Of a stretch of DNA of 43,414 bases, positions 19,101 to 27,234 are shown in pieces. The notes below the pieces were generated by a model. It made no database searches. It had not been told where the DNA came from and worked only from the letters and a program-made list of their open reading frames with translations. The translations under genes and the position numbers were made by a program. Position 1 is the stretch's first letter. Each line of letters starts with the position of its first letter. Source of the stretch: Verrucomicrobiota bacterium (GTDB taxonomy: Bacteria > Verrucomicrobiota > Verrucomicrobiia > Limisphaerales > JADLHS01); NCBI GenBank assembly GCA_013140495.1, contig JABFSR010000030.1, positions 1 through 43,414 on the forward strand, read 5' to 3'.

Positions 19101-19522
19101 CAAACACAGCCGGCACACAGCCGGCATCTTTCGCTTGTGACGCGTTTACCGTCCTTTCTCGCAACTGGTCGGATTCTGCAAGCTATGGTTCTTATGGATC
19201 GCAGGCCAATGCGATCAGTACTACCGTGAACGCCTGCATGATCACAGGCGTTGTTCCCTCCACGGGTATCACCACATCAACGTTCAGCGGTGGCGTTCAT
19301 AACCTGCCGCGCTTGCTGGAAAACTGGAGTTCAAGCGGAGTGACGCTCACGTTGAACACCTCAATCGTCTGCCTGTTTAACAGCACCGTAGCCACGAACA
19401 AATTCATCTGGCCGGGGACGACGTACAATCCACCGAGCCGGAATTTCAACTTCGATAACAGACTCACGAGCGCTACCAGACTGCCGCCAGGCACGCCCGT
19501 AGTCGGCGTGAGCGACAATTGA
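16103..19522 (+). CDS. Giant exported repeat protein: Ig, chitobiase-C-like and InlB-like repeats
   Basis: ATG 16103 gives a plausible, slightly long signal sequence (LCRILKGTLALVVLVMNFLA, then TRQASA). Domains in order: an Ig-like domain (about 55-145, VEVGNTVTLDVTATGSPTP then YFQWFKN), a chitobiase/hexosaminidase C-terminal-type domain (about 155-225, IYYTLDGSTPD), and six divergent InlB-like repeats (about 230-655) each with a core like GWAFDHWSGNATG and a VQAVF or VSAVF end. Next is the YSLQTATS..W..FFRLRR module (about 665-730). The last 405 residues (FAIFYNGLLEFSTAATMTVRG, VHANGSIYTG) resemble C-terminal regions I associate with pilus-tip or PilX-like proteins in this phylum; this is recalled, not checked. 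Two neighbouring repeat pairs are a DNA-level tandem duplication. Total 1139 residues; likely adhesion or surface role. Confidence 0.8.
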   Translation: MNEKNDFALVPSPPGALEKALPVPSQLLCRILKGTLALVVLVMNFLATRQASATNSFPQIVQQPLSQAVEVGNTVTLDVTATGSPTPYFQWFKNNAAISNATEATLNFNPVLESDAADYFVMVSNIVGTVISSNAVLAVRPPGAPIISVNGHLVAGSVSKVGSATITMASGYSNGVIYYTLDGSTPDFGSALYTAPIVVSNSVVVRSLGLNVDTFDAAEAPAVAIAIIPTYPLSLGFIGHGTVVADPVSASYASNSVASVTATPDFGWAFDHWSGNATGNANPVNVTMSGPQSVQAVFVQLYPVLASTAGGGSVIVSPTQALYSSNSVVSVSATASNDWTFMQWQGDASGTNNPLNITVGGPKSVSAVFGTTMITSVIGSGAIQMNATNPIAYGMVVSLTATPDSGWLFDHWAGDVSGSDNPVSVTMNGLRSVQAVFVQVVYPLTASTAGGGSVDVSPVQGPYPSGSIVSVSATASNGWTFLQWQGDASGTNNPLSLIVDGPKSVSAVFGTLVGTGVIGSGLIELNATNLVAYGTVTRATAVPNYGSYFVQWGSALSGTNSPVDFAVVSTNPVRAVFATLQPGQVALSVRIIGAGSVNVTPHQQVYAVGDHVTLTATAQDTATQFNGWSGDAESETNSLVLTLDTSKVVNANFSPVEIRLHITQQDSMVQLSWPASLFYYSLQTATSLLPASVWTAPGFGTQTTVGNMVFITVPATNAQQFFRLRRATIPIFQFAIFYNGLLEFSTAATMTVRGRVHANGSIYTGSGSPLTFMDTVTTAGTISSPANGGGTPPWSYTGNYLGDPQSITNTPTLRPLVGTNNLHAIIDIPPADEDVTSPLGQQRYYNKAHVVMLVSNDTVTAMIKNDPTDTPITINVITFGTNSASLRTNFPFLSITNRFNERREGTKTNFLTQININLYNRWLLTNSSIATKFATSGKYPNIAYVADNRTPSSTVLYSVRLTNGVAIPTNGTTGFTLATPNPLYVWDNYNCPISANLGTTNTAGTQPASFACDAFTVLSRNWSDSASYGSYGSQANAISTTVNACMITGVVPSTGITTSTFSGGVHNLPRLLENWSSSGVTLTLNTSIVCLFNSTVATNKFIWPGTTYNPPSRNFNFDNRLTSATRLPPGTPVVGVSDN
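16910..17640 (+). repeat. In-frame tandem duplication of about 420 bp inside the repeat-protein gene
   Basis: The stretch from about 16910 recurs from about 17327 with an offset of 417 bases, becoming 420 after one extra codon. Long identical runs remain, for example AACGGCCAGCAACG and GTGGCAGGGCGATGCCAGCG at 17131 and 17551. Each unit encodes two InlB-like repeats. Similarity at the DNA level indicates a fairly recent duplication that keeps the frame. Confidence 0.8.
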
Positions 19523-19734
19523 ATTTGGCAACGAGGCAACGCCTCGTGATCGGGACATTCTCCTTGACTGCCTCGCGTCTGCGCCGAAAGCTTGTTGGCA
19601 ATAAAACAATCCGTCGAATCCATGCGCGCTGCGAAATGTACCCAACATTCCGTGTTCAATTCATTGCATGGCATTCCATCGTTTTCACTCAGTTCCTTCC
19701 TGAACAGGGACGCCTCAAAGGGTCACTGCACGTG

Positions 19735-22700
19735 ATGGAATTCCTGACAACCTGTTTGAAAAGTCGCGATGGTGGCGGTGACGATTATGACGGAGTGCGC
19801 CTGTCCTCGGGCGCAGCAATCTTGAAAACGCGGCTGGTATGGAACTTTACAACATCCCAGACATGCTCACGCTGCTGCGCCCGGGGACGGGCGCACTCCG
19901 GGATCCGCCGCTTCACACAGGCTCTAAGCAGTCGAACTGATCGGAGCGCCTTTGCGTTGTTGCTGGCATTCTTCGTTGGGATTCTCCCGTTCGGTGCGGG
20001 TGCCGTCGAAAAGAGCAACGGCATTCAATCGAACACGATCACGCAACCGCTCGCACTGATTGAAAGCGGTAACGTGCTGCTCGCCTCCGCCGAAGGCGTA
20101 AGTGTGTTCACGCGCGATGGGGCGATGACATTCGGACATTTCGTCACCACACTCAAGGACGGCAAGCCCGGGCCGGTGGAATGGGACGACATGGTCTATG
20201 ACGGCTGGCGATTGGACTCGGGCAACTATCTCTGTTCATCGCATCGTTATGTGCGAGAGCTGTCACCCGAGGGCAAACTCGTCTGGGAATTCCGATTGGC
20301 CGCTCCAAACGAATTGAAGACCTGCGTGCCGTTACCCAATGGCGATGTGATGACGGTGGACGCAGAGCGCATGGAACTCGTTCAGGTGACTGACCATGGT
20401 CGGCGCGAAGTGAAGCGCATTCCAGTACCCACCAAGAAGGAAGCGCCGATTCACACCCGCTACAATCTGCTGCGCCGTACTCTAGCTGGAACGTTTCTGC
20501 TGGCACTCCGACATGAGAAAGCGTTCATCGAAGTGGACGAGGCCGGCGCGGAACTCTGGCGTCACGTTGTTCCAGACCTGCCCGTGGTGGCAGAGCGGTT
20601 GGCAAATGGGAATACGCTGATGAGCTGGAGTGGAGGAATCATCGAGGCAGCACCCGATCATCACGTCGTCTGGGAATTGAAAGCGTCGGAAATATCGGAA
20701 TTCCCCGTGATCCTCTTTGGCGGTTTCCATCGGTTTGCGAATGGCAACACGCTCATCGCCAACTCGGACTGGCATTACAAGAAGCCCGGCCAAAACAGCG
20801 TTCAAGTATTTGAAGTCACACCGGACAAACGCGTGGTCTGGAAACTCACCACAGATTCCTTCGCCAACCACAAACCGGGATCACTCGAACCATCCACCGG
20901 CCTCGTCGAGCATCGCATCATTGGGCTGCAATGGCTCGGCGGTGAAACTCCGCCCAATCGCACAGCGACAACAACAGCCGACCAAACATTTTTTGAAACA
21001 AAAGTGCAGCCTCTGCTGGTTGAGCGATGCTACGAATGCCATTCCCACGGGAAGAAGATCAAAAGCGGACTGGCGCTGGATTCGCGCTCCGGCTGGGAAA
21101 AGGGTGGCGAAGGTGGACCGGCGGTAGTCCCAGGCGCAGCAGAAAAAAGTCGTCTCATCATGGCAGTCGAATATGGCGACAAGGATTTGCAGATGCCGCC
21201 CAAACACAAACTGCCGGACGCCGAGATCGCCGTACTGGTGGAGTGGGTGAAGCGCGGCGCGTTCGATCCACGAACGCTGACCACCGGCAACGCTTCCAAG
21301 GCAGTAGCTGCAAACAAGGATTGGGAATCAGTCTATCAAGACCGTCTGACTTGGTGGAGTCTTCAGCCGGTTTCCAAACCACGTTCGCCTGAGGTGAAAA
21401 ACAAATCGTGGCCAAGGAACAAGGTGGATAACTTCGTCCTCGCCGGTCTTGAAGCCAAAGGGTTGAAACCTGCGGTTGAAGCTGATCGGCGCACGCTCGC
21501 GCGACGACTCAGTTTTGCACTTACCGGATTGCCTCTCGCCCCTGAAGATGCGGAGCGTTTCGCCGCGAGCAAATCGCCGCGCGCTTACGATGATCTGGTG
21601 CAGTCGCTGCTCGACAGCCCGCACTTCGGCGAGCGTTGGGCGCGACACTGGATGGACGTGGTGCATTACTCGGACACGCACGGTTACGAGTGGGATACGC
21701 CAGCGAAAAACGCGTGGATGTATCGCGATTACCTCGTCCGCGCGTTCAATGCAGATGTTCCATTCCGTCAGCTTGTGTTGGAACAAATTGCTGGCGACCT
21801 CATCCGTCCTCGTGTTGATCCGCGCACCGGATTGAACGAATCAATCCTCGGCCCAATGGCAATGCGTCTGGGTGAAAGACGGCATGGTGACAATGCCGAT
21901 GCCGAGGGCGTCACCCAGGAGGCAACCGGCAACATCATTGACACGGTGAGCAAGGGGTTTATGGCCACGACCGTTGCCTGTGCTCAATGCCACGACCACA
22001 AGCTGGACGCCGTAGCTCAACGCGATTACTACGGGCTTGCTGGCATATTGATGAGCACTCGCTGGGGTGTGCGCGTTGCCGACACCAAGGATCCAAATCT
22101 GGAAGTGATCAAAGAACTGAAAACCATCAAGCGGAACATTCGGCGAGAGTTAACCAAGCAGTGGCTGGAGGCTGGGATTCCGATGGCGACAAAAATCTCC
22201 GCGTCAACGGCTGACATTGTCTCCAAATCCCAAGATTCAAAAACAACCAACAAGGCAAAGCCCTCACCAAAGTCAGGTTTTCCTGATACGATATTGGCGC
22301 TGTGGCGACAGTTGAATGAGGCTGCAACAAACAACGCTTCGCTTGAGGCGGCGTGGATCAAACTTGCTGGGGAATTCCAGCAGGAGAGAGCAGTGCGGAT
22401 TGCTTCCAACCAAACCAACCTGCACCTGCTCGCGGATTTTACCCGGAAGGAATTACCTGCGGACTGGCGGGTGGATGGATTCGGCATGAAACACGGCCTG
22501 GTCGGCGATGGAGAAATTGTCATCGCCGGTGAAGGCGACACGGCGCTGGCGCAGCTTCTCCCGGCGGGACGCTGGTCGCACGTGTGGTCGGCGCGGCTCG
22601 CGGGCGCGGTGCGCAGCCGGCAGTTTGACCCAAAACCACCGGTGACGTTTTCGGTTGGTTATGCGGGCGGTCAGCAATCGGCACAGTCGGTCATCGTGGA

Positions 22701-24252
22701 TAATTGCTTTCACAGTGAACGGATGAAGTTTCTTGATCAGCGCGTACCCGGCTGGCTCACCCTCACCGCCGGCAACTTCCCTGCCCTTGCGGGTGGCGTT
22801 GACCAGTCGCCCCGCCGCGTTTACCTCGAACTCGTCACCAAGTCGTTGAACAATTATTTTCCGCCGCGCACCGCCTACGGCGGCGTGAAGGAAAGCGATC
22901 TGACGGACGAGCGATCATGGTTTGGCGTGACGAAAATCCATCAACACGCCGAGGGCAAATCTCCCGCAGACGAACTGACCCGGTTTGTTGCACTGTTCGC
23001 GAACAGCGCTTCTCCCAAGACAAAAGATGAACTTGCAGCGCGCCTGGCCGAGCTGGTCCAGGCCGCAGTTGAACGCTGGTCGCACGGCAAGTGCGACAGC
23101 GAGGATGTGCGGCTCATCAACGAAGCGCTGACTGCGAAGTGGCTGCCGAATGAATCCAAGGCGACACCCGAGCTCGCGAAGCTTGTGGCCAGTTACCGTG
23201 ATACCGAGAAGCGCATTCAACCGGATCTCGTCATCGGCTCAGTGGCAGATTGGAATGAAGGCCGGGATGAAAGGATCGGCGTGCGCGGCTCCTACACGGA
23301 CCTGGGCGACACAGTGCCGCGCGGCAACATTCGTTTTCTTGGTGGCGCGTCGCAGCGGACAATCCCACAATCAAGCGGTCGGCTCGAATTCGCACGCAGT
23401 CTCGCCAGTGACAAGAATCCACTCACCGCCCGCGTTTTTGTGAACCGCGTCTGGCATCATCTCTACGGAGCCGGACTCGTGCGCACGGTGGACGATTTCG
23501 GCCACCTCGGTGAAAAGCCTTCCAATCCCGAACTGCTTGACTGGCTTGCGCAGCGCTTCATGGAGGACGGTTGGTCGGTGAAGAAACTCGTCAAGTTGAT
23601 CGTGACCTCGGCGAGCTGGCGGCAAAGCAGCATCGCGAGCGAACCTGCTCTCACCGCCGACCCAGAGAACCGCCTCTTCCATCATTTGCCCATGCGTCGT
23701 CTTGAAGCTGAAGAGATTCGCGACTCCATGCTCGCGGTGTCGGGCCGTCTTGATGACACGATGTACGGTACGCCGATTGATCCCAATCGAACTGCGGAAG
23801 ACGCAGCCAAGCGCCTTGTCAGCGGCCCCATTGATGGCAACGGACGCCGCAGCCTTTACTTGAAGATGACATTGATGGAGCCGCCAAAGTTTCTTGCGCT
23901 CTTCAACCAACCAATTCCGAAACTGACCGTTGGCCGTCGTGACGCCACCAATGTCCCCGATCAAGCACTCGCGTTGCTAAACGATCCGTTCGTGATCACA
24001 ATGGCGAAACACTGGAGCGGCATCGTTCTAAGAGACGATGCGCGGTCGCCTGAGCAGCGGATACAACAGATGTTCGCAGCAGCCTTTGCGCGCCCTCCGA
24101 AGCCTGACGAAACAGCACGACTCGTGAAACTGGCGCGGCGATCCGCAGAACTGCGAGGCGTGGGGACTGGAACTCTGTTATCCTGTCAACCGGTCTGGCA
24201 GGATGTGGCGCACACAATTTTCAATCTGAAGGAGTTTATCTATGTTCAGTGA
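19735..24252 (+). CDS. PSD1-type protein: beta-propeller + cytochrome c (PSCyt1) + DUF1549 + DUF1553
   Basis: The frame is open from 19519, but the true start is uncertain. ATG 19735 is the last in-frame ATG before the signal-like segment FALLLAFFVGILPFGAGAVE; the interval also holds a palindrome at 19792-19899, so initiation at a rare codon after it is possible. After the signal come beta-propeller-like repeats (GNVLLASAEG, GNTLMSW, GNTLIANSDW). Then PSCyt1 has heme motif CYECH at 21028, followed by DUF1549 (WPRNKVDNFVLAGL, HFGERWARHWMDVVHYSDTH) with a second heme-type motif CAQCH at 21979. DUF1553 ends the protein (NPLTARVFVNRVWHHLYG). Such proteins are abundant in Planctomycetes and Verrucomicrobia and are thought to be redox-linked exported enzymes of polysaccharide use. 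The stop overlaps the DUF1501 start by 11 bases. A propeller fused to PSCyt1 is less usual. Confidence 0.85.
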   Translation: MEFLTTCLKSRDGGGDDYDGVRLSSGAAILKTRLVWNFTTSQTCSRCCARGRAHSGIRRFTQALSSRTDRSAFALLLAFFVGILPFGAGAVEKSNGIQSNTITQPLALIESGNVLLASAEGVSVFTRDGAMTFGHFVTTLKDGKPGPVEWDDMVYDGWRLDSGNYLCSSHRYVRELSPEGKLVWEFRLAAPNELKTCVPLPNGDVMTVDAERMELVQVTDHGRREVKRIPVPTKKEAPIHTRYNLLRRTLAGTFLLALRHEKAFIEVDEAGAELWRHVVPDLPVVAERLANGNTLMSWSGGIIEAAPDHHVVWELKASEISEFPVILFGGFHRFANGNTLIANSDWHYKKPGQNSVQVFEVTPDKRVVWKLTTDSFANHKPGSLEPSTGLVEHRIIGLQWLGGETPPNRTATTTADQTFFETKVQPLLVERCYECHSHGKKIKSGLALDSRSGWEKGGEGGPAVVPGAAEKSRLIMAVEYGDKDLQMPPKHKLPDAEIAVLVEWVKRGAFDPRTLTTGNASKAVAANKDWESVYQDRLTWWSLQPVSKPRSPEVKNKSWPRNKVDNFVLAGLEAKGLKPAVEADRRTLARRLSFALTGLPLAPEDAERFAASKSPRAYDDLVQSLLDSPHFGERWARHWMDVVHYSDTHGYEWDTPAKNAWMYRDYLVRAFNADVPFRQLVLEQIAGDLIRPRVDPRTGLNESILGPMAMRLGERRHGDNADAEGVTQEATGNIIDTVSKGFMATTVACAQCHDHKLDAVAQRDYYGLAGILMSTRWGVRVADTKDPNLEVIKELKTIKRNIRRELTKQWLEAGIPMATKISASTADIVSKSQDSKTTNKAKPSPKSGFPDTILALWRQLNEAATNNASLEAAWIKLAGEFQQERAVRIASNQTNLHLLADFTRKELPADWRVDGFGMKHGLVGDGEIVIAGEGDTALAQLLPAGRWSHVWSARLAGAVRSRQFDPKPPVTFSVGYAGGQQSAQSVIVDNCFHSERMKFLDQRVPGWLTLTAGNFPALAGGVDQSPRRVYLELVTKSLNNYFPPRTAYGGVKESDLTDERSWFGVTKIHQHAEGKSPADELTRFVALFANSASPKTKDELAARLAELVQAAVERWSHGKCDSEDVRLINEALTAKWLPNESKATPELAKLVASYRDTEKRIQPDLVIGSVADWNEGRDERIGVRGSYTDLGDTVPRGNIRFLGGASQRTIPQSSGRLEFARSLASDKNPLTARVFVNRVWHHLYGAGLVRTVDDFGHLGEKPSNPELLDWLAQRFMEDGWSVKKLVKLIVTSASWRQSSIASEPALTADPENRLFHHLPMRRLEAEEIRDSMLAVSGRLDDTMYGTPIDPNRTAEDAAKRLVSGPIDGNGRRSLYLKMTLMEPPKFLALFNQPIPKLTVGRRDATNVPDQALALLNDPFVITMAKHWSGIVLRDDARSPEQRIQQMFAAAFARPPKPDETARLVKLARRSAELRGVGTGTLLSCQPVWQDVAHTIFNLKEFIYVQ
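19792..19899. repeat. Palindromic element in the 5' part of the PSD1 reading frame
   Basis: Arms 19792-19818 (GGAGTGCGCCTGTCCTCGGG then CGCAGCA) and 19873-19899 are inverted copies, 25 of 27 bases matching, with a 54-base spacer. It lies upstream of the signal-peptide codons of the PSD1 gene. It is either translated as part of a spurious N-terminus or sits in the leader, which would mean the gene starts downstream of it. Confidence 0.8.
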
Positions 24253-25699
24253 GCAATCCCGCCAGCAAAAGTTGTCACTCAATCCACTCTGCCCGGGTTG
24301 TGAGTCGCCAGCGCTGACGCGGCGCAGTTTTCTCAAACGCTCCAGCATGGGATTTGGAATGCTGGCGTTCGCAGGACTTGCAAACCAGTGGGCGGCGGCA
24401 GAATCACGACGCCCCCTGCCCCATTTCGCGCCGCGCGCCAAGCACGTCATTTTTTTGTTCATGGACGGAGGCGTGTCGCATGTGGACACGTTTGACCCGA
24501 AGCCCGAACTCACCAAACGAAACGGCGAAAAAGCGCAATGGCAGGCGGACTCCCGCTCGCAAAGTCTCAGCCCGAATCGAAAGTGGTTGAAGAACCTCTG
24601 GGAATTCAAACAGCGCGGACAGTCCGGCCTTTGGGTGAGCGAGCTTCTTCCAAACATCGCAAATGTAGCCGACGACTTGTGCGTGATCCGGTCCGTCGTG
24701 GGCGAGACTCCGTTGCACGGCGCGCAGAATCTTTTGCTCCACACTGGGCGCAGCATTGGCGCCGCGCCAAGTCTGGGCGCGTGGATTTCTTATGGACTGG
24801 GAACTGAGAACGAACAGTTGCCCGGCTATGTGCTGCTGAACAACGATTGGGTGCCAAACGGCGGCTCGCAAAACTTTGCCAGCGCCTTCCTGCCCGCGAA
24901 CCACCAGGCTACAATGGTTCGCGCCAAAGGCATGCCCGTGGACAACATCACGGCCGCAGACCCTGCGGACGTGCAACGCGCGAAACTGGATTTCCTTCGC
25001 GAACAGGACGGTGCGATGGCGGTAGCACGCGGCGGCTCGGACGCCATTGAATCCGCCATCCGCAATTATGAAACTGCGGCGCACATGCAATCACTCGTCC
25101 CAAAGCTTTGCGATGTGAGTGGCGAGACTCCAGAAACACTCAAGCTCTACGGCGTGGATCGCACCAATGACTACGATCGCTTCTACGCCTTGCAGTGTCT
25201 GCGCGCACGGCGACTTGTCGAAGCCGGCGTCCGGTTCATCGAAATCACCTGTCCTCTCACGCACAACAACAATGCTCCATGGGATCAACACGGCGAACTC
25301 AAACTGCGCCACGAAGAAAATGCGCGCATCACGGATCAGCCTGTTGCCGCACTACTCACGGATTTGAAAGCGCGCGGTCTGTTGAATGACACACTTGTGC
25401 TCTGGGCAGGTGAGATGGGGCGCACGCCTCATGCGGCGGGCAACGATGGTCGAGATCACCATGTCAGCGGTTACACCATCTGGATGGCGGGAGGTGGAGT
25501 TCGGGGCGGAATGACGTTTGGCACCACCGACGACATGGGCATGTCTGCCGTGGAAAATCCGGTGGACATCCATGACATCCACGCAACCATCCTCCATCAA
25601 CTCGGCGTGGACCATGAGAAACTCACTTTCCGCTATGGTGGTAGGGACATGCGGCTCACCGATGTGCATGGCAAGGTGATCAGTCAGATTCTAGCCTGA
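24242..25699 (+). CDS. DUF1501 protein with Tat signal
   Basis: A 485-residue member of the DUF1501 family (alkaline-phosphatase/sulfatase-like fold), exported by Tat: LTRRSFLKRSSMGFGMLAF near residues 24-42. Family landmarks are FMDGGVSHVDTFDPKP near residue 75, GETPLHGAQN, and LWAGEMGRTPHAAGNDGRDH near residue 388, where His, Asp and Arg form the likely metal site. It overlaps the end of the PSD1 gene by 11 bases, so the pair is translationally coupled; this pairing recurs across Planctomycetes and Verrucomicrobia. The substrate is unknown. The length is normal and no key block looks damaged. Confidence 0.92.
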   Translation: MFSEQSRQQKLSLNPLCPGCESPALTRRSFLKRSSMGFGMLAFAGLANQWAAAESRRPLPHFAPRAKHVIFLFMDGGVSHVDTFDPKPELTKRNGEKAQWQADSRSQSLSPNRKWLKNLWEFKQRGQSGLWVSELLPNIANVADDLCVIRSVVGETPLHGAQNLLLHTGRSIGAAPSLGAWISYGLGTENEQLPGYVLLNNDWVPNGGSQNFASAFLPANHQATMVRAKGMPVDNITAADPADVQRAKLDFLREQDGAMAVARGGSDAIESAIRNYETAAHMQSLVPKLCDVSGETPETLKLYGVDRTNDYDRFYALQCLRARRLVEAGVRFIEITCPLTHNNNAPWDQHGELKLRHEENARITDQPVAALLTDLKARGLLNDTLVLWAGEMGRTPHAAGNDGRDHHVSGYTIWMAGGGVRGGMTFGTTDDMGMSAVENPVDIHDIHATILHQLGVDHEKLTFRYGGRDMRLTDVHGKVISQILA

Positions 25700-25735
25700 C
25701 TGCTTCTGAAGAATTTTCTTTGTACCGCTTGAGGC

Positions 25736-27199
25736 TTAGACCTTCTTCGGCACGACGAATGGCTTGCGATATTCACGCGTGAGCATCTGACTGGCTTCGG
25801 GATCGCCAATGAACATCTCTTTTTTTCCGTCAACCTTCAACACCTTGCCGAGTGTTGCAGGCGTCTTCTTTACGTCCACCTGATTGGCCGCCAGATGTTC
25901 CTCCATGCGGCCAAGCGCTTCGGCCATCTCAGAGTTGTTCCGAGTTGCTTCGCGGATTTGATCCGGCGAGAGTTTCCTGCCCAAACGGTATGAAATGTTG
26001 GCGGTGTGACAGAGCGCAGCGGAAAGATGTCCGTCGTTGATGTCAGCATTCAAGTCGGTGTGTTTGCGGCTGCGAACGGCCTTGATGAAATTGGCAAAGT
26101 GGTCGCCGTCCTCATCGAACTTCTTGATCTCCTTGCCTTCCTTGTCGAATACAATTGCGCTGTGATAACTCGGGATGACGACGCGCCCGCCTTCGCAGTC
26201 CACCACAACGCCGATGCCTGCACCATGGTACTTGTCCATCTGGTCGGAAGTGCAGCTTGTCGGCAAACCTCGCACCTCAAAAATCAGCGGAGCTTTGGCG
26301 TAGGCGTGAACCACGATCTGGGTGTTGGGCGTGGTGCCGTCGTCATCGTAACCGAGTCTTCCACCGATGCTGAAGGACGAGGGCGCGAGTTCGTTCTCGC
26401 CGAGCACCCAACGACCGATATCCATCTGGTGAACGCCTTGATTGCCGAGGTCGCCGTTGCCAGATGGCCAGACCCAGTGCCAGTCATAGTGCAACCGCTT
26501 GCGCATGACCGGCTCTTTCGGAGCCGGACCACACCACAAGTCAAAGTCGATTGATGACGGAACCACGAGCGGCTGATCTGCCTTGCCGATGCTGGCACGA
26601 CGTTTGTAGCAAAGACCTCGTGCGCGAATGATTTTGCCGTGGTTTCCTGCACGAATCCAAGCTATGGCTTCCTGAAGACCAGGAGCGGAACGGCTTTGTG
26701 ATCCAGTCTGAACGATGCGTCCGTATTTGCGGGCGGCCTCCACAGCTTGCCGGCCTTCCCAGATGTTGTGCGATGCGGGCTTTTCTGCGTAAACGTCCTT
26801 GCCCGCCTGAGCGGCCCAAATGGTACCGAGTGCGTGCCAGTGATTCGGAGTCGCCAGGCTCACCGCGTCTATGTCCGGATTCTCGAGAAGTTTGCGGATG
26901 TCCTGATAGCCGGTGACATTCTCGCCACGGTCCTTGAACTCCTTCACGCCTTTATCCAAAACGGTTTGATCCACGTCGCAGAGCGCAACGACACGAACAC
27001 CTTTCAGATTTCGGAAACCATCAATGTGGCTCCTGCCGCGACCGTTGAAACCCACGACAGCAATACGAATGTCTTCGTTGGCACCGCGCACGCGGGCATG
27101 AACTCCTGTGGATTTGCATCCAAGCATCGGCAATAAACTCAATGAGGCGCTGGCCAGCGCGGAGGTCTTAAGAAAGGAACGACGATCCATGTATTTCAT
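25736..27199 (-). CDS. Gfo/Idh/MocA-family oxidoreductase, Tat-exported
   Basis: An NAD(P)-dependent sugar or cyclitol dehydrogenase-like protein. The start at 27199 (MKYMDRRSFLKTSALASASL) begins just before a Tat signal; the internal Met at 27190 is also possible. The Rossmann domain has RIAVVGFNGRGRSHIDGF near residue 45, VRVVALCDVDQTV, and the AEKPASHN motif near residue 135, where Lys is the usual catalytic residue. The C-terminal half holds the substrate domain with GDLGNQGVHQMDIGRW. The length of 487 residues fits the larger exported branch. It is 36 bases upstream of and on the same strand as the DUF6807 protein, in the order DUF6807 then Gfo/Idh/MocA in transcription, so probably one unit acting on the same sugar. 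It converges with DUF1501. Confidence 0.92.
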   Translation of the reverse strand: MKYMDRRSFLKTSALASASLSLLPMLGCKSTGVHARVRGANEDIRIAVVGFNGRGRSHIDGFRNLKGVRVVALCDVDQTVLDKGVKEFKDRGENVTGYQDIRKLLENPDIDAVSLATPNHWHALGTIWAAQAGKDVYAEKPASHNIWEGRQAVEAARKYGRIVQTGSQSRSAPGLQEAIAWIRAGNHGKIIRARGLCYKRRASIGKADQPLVVPSSIDFDLWCGPAPKEPVMRKRLHYDWHWVWPSGNGDLGNQGVHQMDIGRWVLGENELAPSSFSIGGRLGYDDDGTTPNTQIVVHAYAKAPLIFEVRGLPTSCTSDQMDKYHGAGIGVVVDCEGGRVVIPSYHSAIVFDKEGKEIKKFDEDGDHFANFIKAVRSRKHTDLNADINDGHLSAALCHTANISYRLGRKLSPDQIREATRNNSEMAEALGRMEEHLAANQVDVKKTPATLGKVLKVDGKKEMFIGDPEASQMLTREYRKPFVVPKKV

Positions 27200-27234
27200 A
27201 ATTGTTCGCAAGGTTGACGGAACGCGGGCGTGGT

